A stretch of 64,000 nt of DNA from Dastarcus helophoroides (taxonomy: Eukaryota; Arthropoda; Insecta; Coleoptera; Bothrideridae), in NCBI GenBank assembly GCA_028583605.1, contig CM053337.1, positions 14,837,639 through 14,901,638 of the forward strand, read 5' to 3'. Each line of letters starts with the position of its first letter. Within the stretch, counting starts at the first letter, position 1. The position numbers were made by a program, and so were the translations under genes. Of this stretch, positions 62,862-64,000 are shown piece after piece. Under the pieces are notes generated by a model. The model ran no database searches. It was not told the origin of the DNA and worked only from the letters and a program-made list of their open reading frames with translations.

Positions 62862-63255
62862 GATTGTCCCCTGAAACCAAGAAAGATTAGAAAGCACAAC
62901 AAAGGTTGCTCTAACGCGTTTCGACAGTCAAGTTACCATCTTCAGATAGCTTGGCTGTCGAAACGCTTGACTATCGAAACGCTTGACTATCGAAACGCTT
63001 GACTATCGAAACGCTCGACTATCGAAACGCTCGACTATCGAAACGCTTGACTATCGAAACGCTTGACTATCGAAACGCTTGACTATCGAAACGCTCGACT
63101 ATCGGAACGCGACAGCCAAGCTGTCATCTTCAGATAGCTTGGCTATTGAAACGCGTTAGCCAGTAACCTTTGTTGTGTTTTTTAATCTTTCTTGGTTTCA
63201 GGGGACAAGATTTGTATTTCAATTTTTGAAGATAACCAAGGACCGGTCCGTTTCA
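62862..63255. mobile_element. Foldback-family repeat with an expanded 16-bp core array
   Basis: The left arm (TTGTCCCCTGAAACCAAGAA, GCTCTAACGCGTTTCGACAG) and right arm (TTGAAACGCGTTAGCCAGTA, TTGGTTTCAGGGGACAAGAT, GATAACCAAGGACCGGTCCG) are inverted copies. Between them (about 62957-63112) about ten copies of GACTATCGAAACGCTT have arisen from the central stem. It starts just beyond the cyclin T coding end. Confidence 0.88.
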
Positions 63256-63269
63256 GCCAAAATTCGGGA

Positions 63270-64000
63270 CCTAGACACTTTTTTTTTTTCGAAATTTCGA
63301 TTTTCGCCCTTTTAAATTTCGCTTCAACTTTATTTAAAAGCTCGAAGTTTCAAAAATTTCACCTTTTTTTTAACAATTTTATTTGTTTCTTTACGAAATT
63401 TCCGATTTTTGAGAATTCTGTCTTTGGTGAAAATGTCGAGTTTTTGATTGGTTCAATTTCTCTGAAAATTTCGTTGTTATCAACATTTCAACTTTATCTA
63501 AAATGTCGATTTTTCAAAATTTTAACTGTTCGGAGTCTATTATTCATGGTGGACTCGAAGTACTTTCTGAAATTTTCGACTTTTTTGATATTTCCGAAAT
63601 TTTCTAAAATTATTTTTCCAAAATTTAAGATTTCTTTAACAACTTGACAATGAAAATTTTGTATATGGGCTTTTTTGAAAGTTTGGATTTTCTCCAAATT
63701 TCGATTTAGATTTTTTTTCTCAAAATTTCGACTTTTCTCTTAAAATTCTCGACTTTTCTTTTAAAATCTCGACTTTTCTCTCAAAATCTCGACTTTTCTC
63801 TCAAAATCTCGACTTTTCTCTCAAAATTTCGACCGATGAAAATGTCGAGCTTTGAATGGTTCAATTTCTCTGAAAATTTCGATGTTATCAACATTTCAAC
63901 TTTATCTAAAATGTCGATTTTTCAAAATTTTAACTGTTCAGAGTCTATTATTCATGGTGGACTCAAAGTCTTTCTGAAATTTTCGACTTTTTTGATATTT
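63270..64000. repeat. T-rich repeat with ~410-bp direct duplication
   Basis: 63427-63595 recurs at 63837-64000 (GAAAATGTCGAG, TTATCAACATTTCAACTTTA, GAGTCTATTATTCATGGTGG). Between them TCTCGACTTTTCTCTCAAAA is repeated about five times (63720-63830). The second copy runs off the window end. Confidence 0.85.

Overview
The window looks like part of an animal nuclear genome, most likely an insect. It is very AT-rich, has spliced genes with short GT-AG introns among some long ones, carries many small inverted-repeat transposons, and encodes conserved animal proteins (cyclin T, KANSL2/NSL2, sulfide:quinone oxidoreductase, a MIF4G protein). A beetle is a guess, not a demonstrated assignment. Nothing suggests bacterial operons, CRISPR, or rRNA/tRNA genes.

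Layout. 1-13.4 kb is almost entirely repeat: purine-biased A-rich sequence, a 17-bp minisatellite with a small transposon inside it, a near-perfect hairpin, pyrimidine-rich blocks, a GC-tract array (6.4-9.1 kb) and further T-rich arrays, with quieter islands at 3.0-4.8 and 10.7-12.6 kb. 13,678-15,500 (+) is a five-exon MIF4G-domain gene. 15.7-27.6 kb is repeats: a 20-bp array, a large higher-order purine array (17.3-20.6 kb), a hAT-like MITE with both filled and empty sites visible, and nested duplications. 27,718-31,490 (+) is SQOR in six exons. 31.6-34.1 kb is a tandem/dispersed repeat cluster. 34,485-39,116 (-) is KANSL2 in seven exons, convergent with SQOR. 42,616-62,698 (+) is cyclin T in six exons, its first exon isolated from the rest by an 11.7-kb intron made largely of repeats, including a huge inverted repeat. 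62.9-64 kb is a foldback element and T-rich repeat.

The four genes do not form one pathway. Cyclin T (P-TEFb, transcription elongation) and KANSL2 (NSL histone acetyltransferase complex) are both chromatin/transcription factors and are transcribed divergently about 3.5 kb apart. SQOR is a mitochondrial sulfide-oxidation enzyme. The MIF4G protein is probably a translation factor.

The points most worth a second look are: (i) single-base frame breaks inside conserved exons of SQOR, KANSL2 and cyclin T, most simply sequence or assembly errors; (ii) a dispersed foldback repeat (six places) whose central motif can be folded as a hammerhead-ribozyme-like core, and which is twice fused to the tail of a second repeat family; (iii) strand-polarised (purine-strand versus pyrimidine-strand) repeat blocks built from the words GTCGAAATTT / AAATTTCGAC, arranged in the cyclin T intron as a giant palindrome. 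All exon coordinates were read by eye from splice signals and protein conservation; repeat boundaries are approximate unless a target-site duplication is given.
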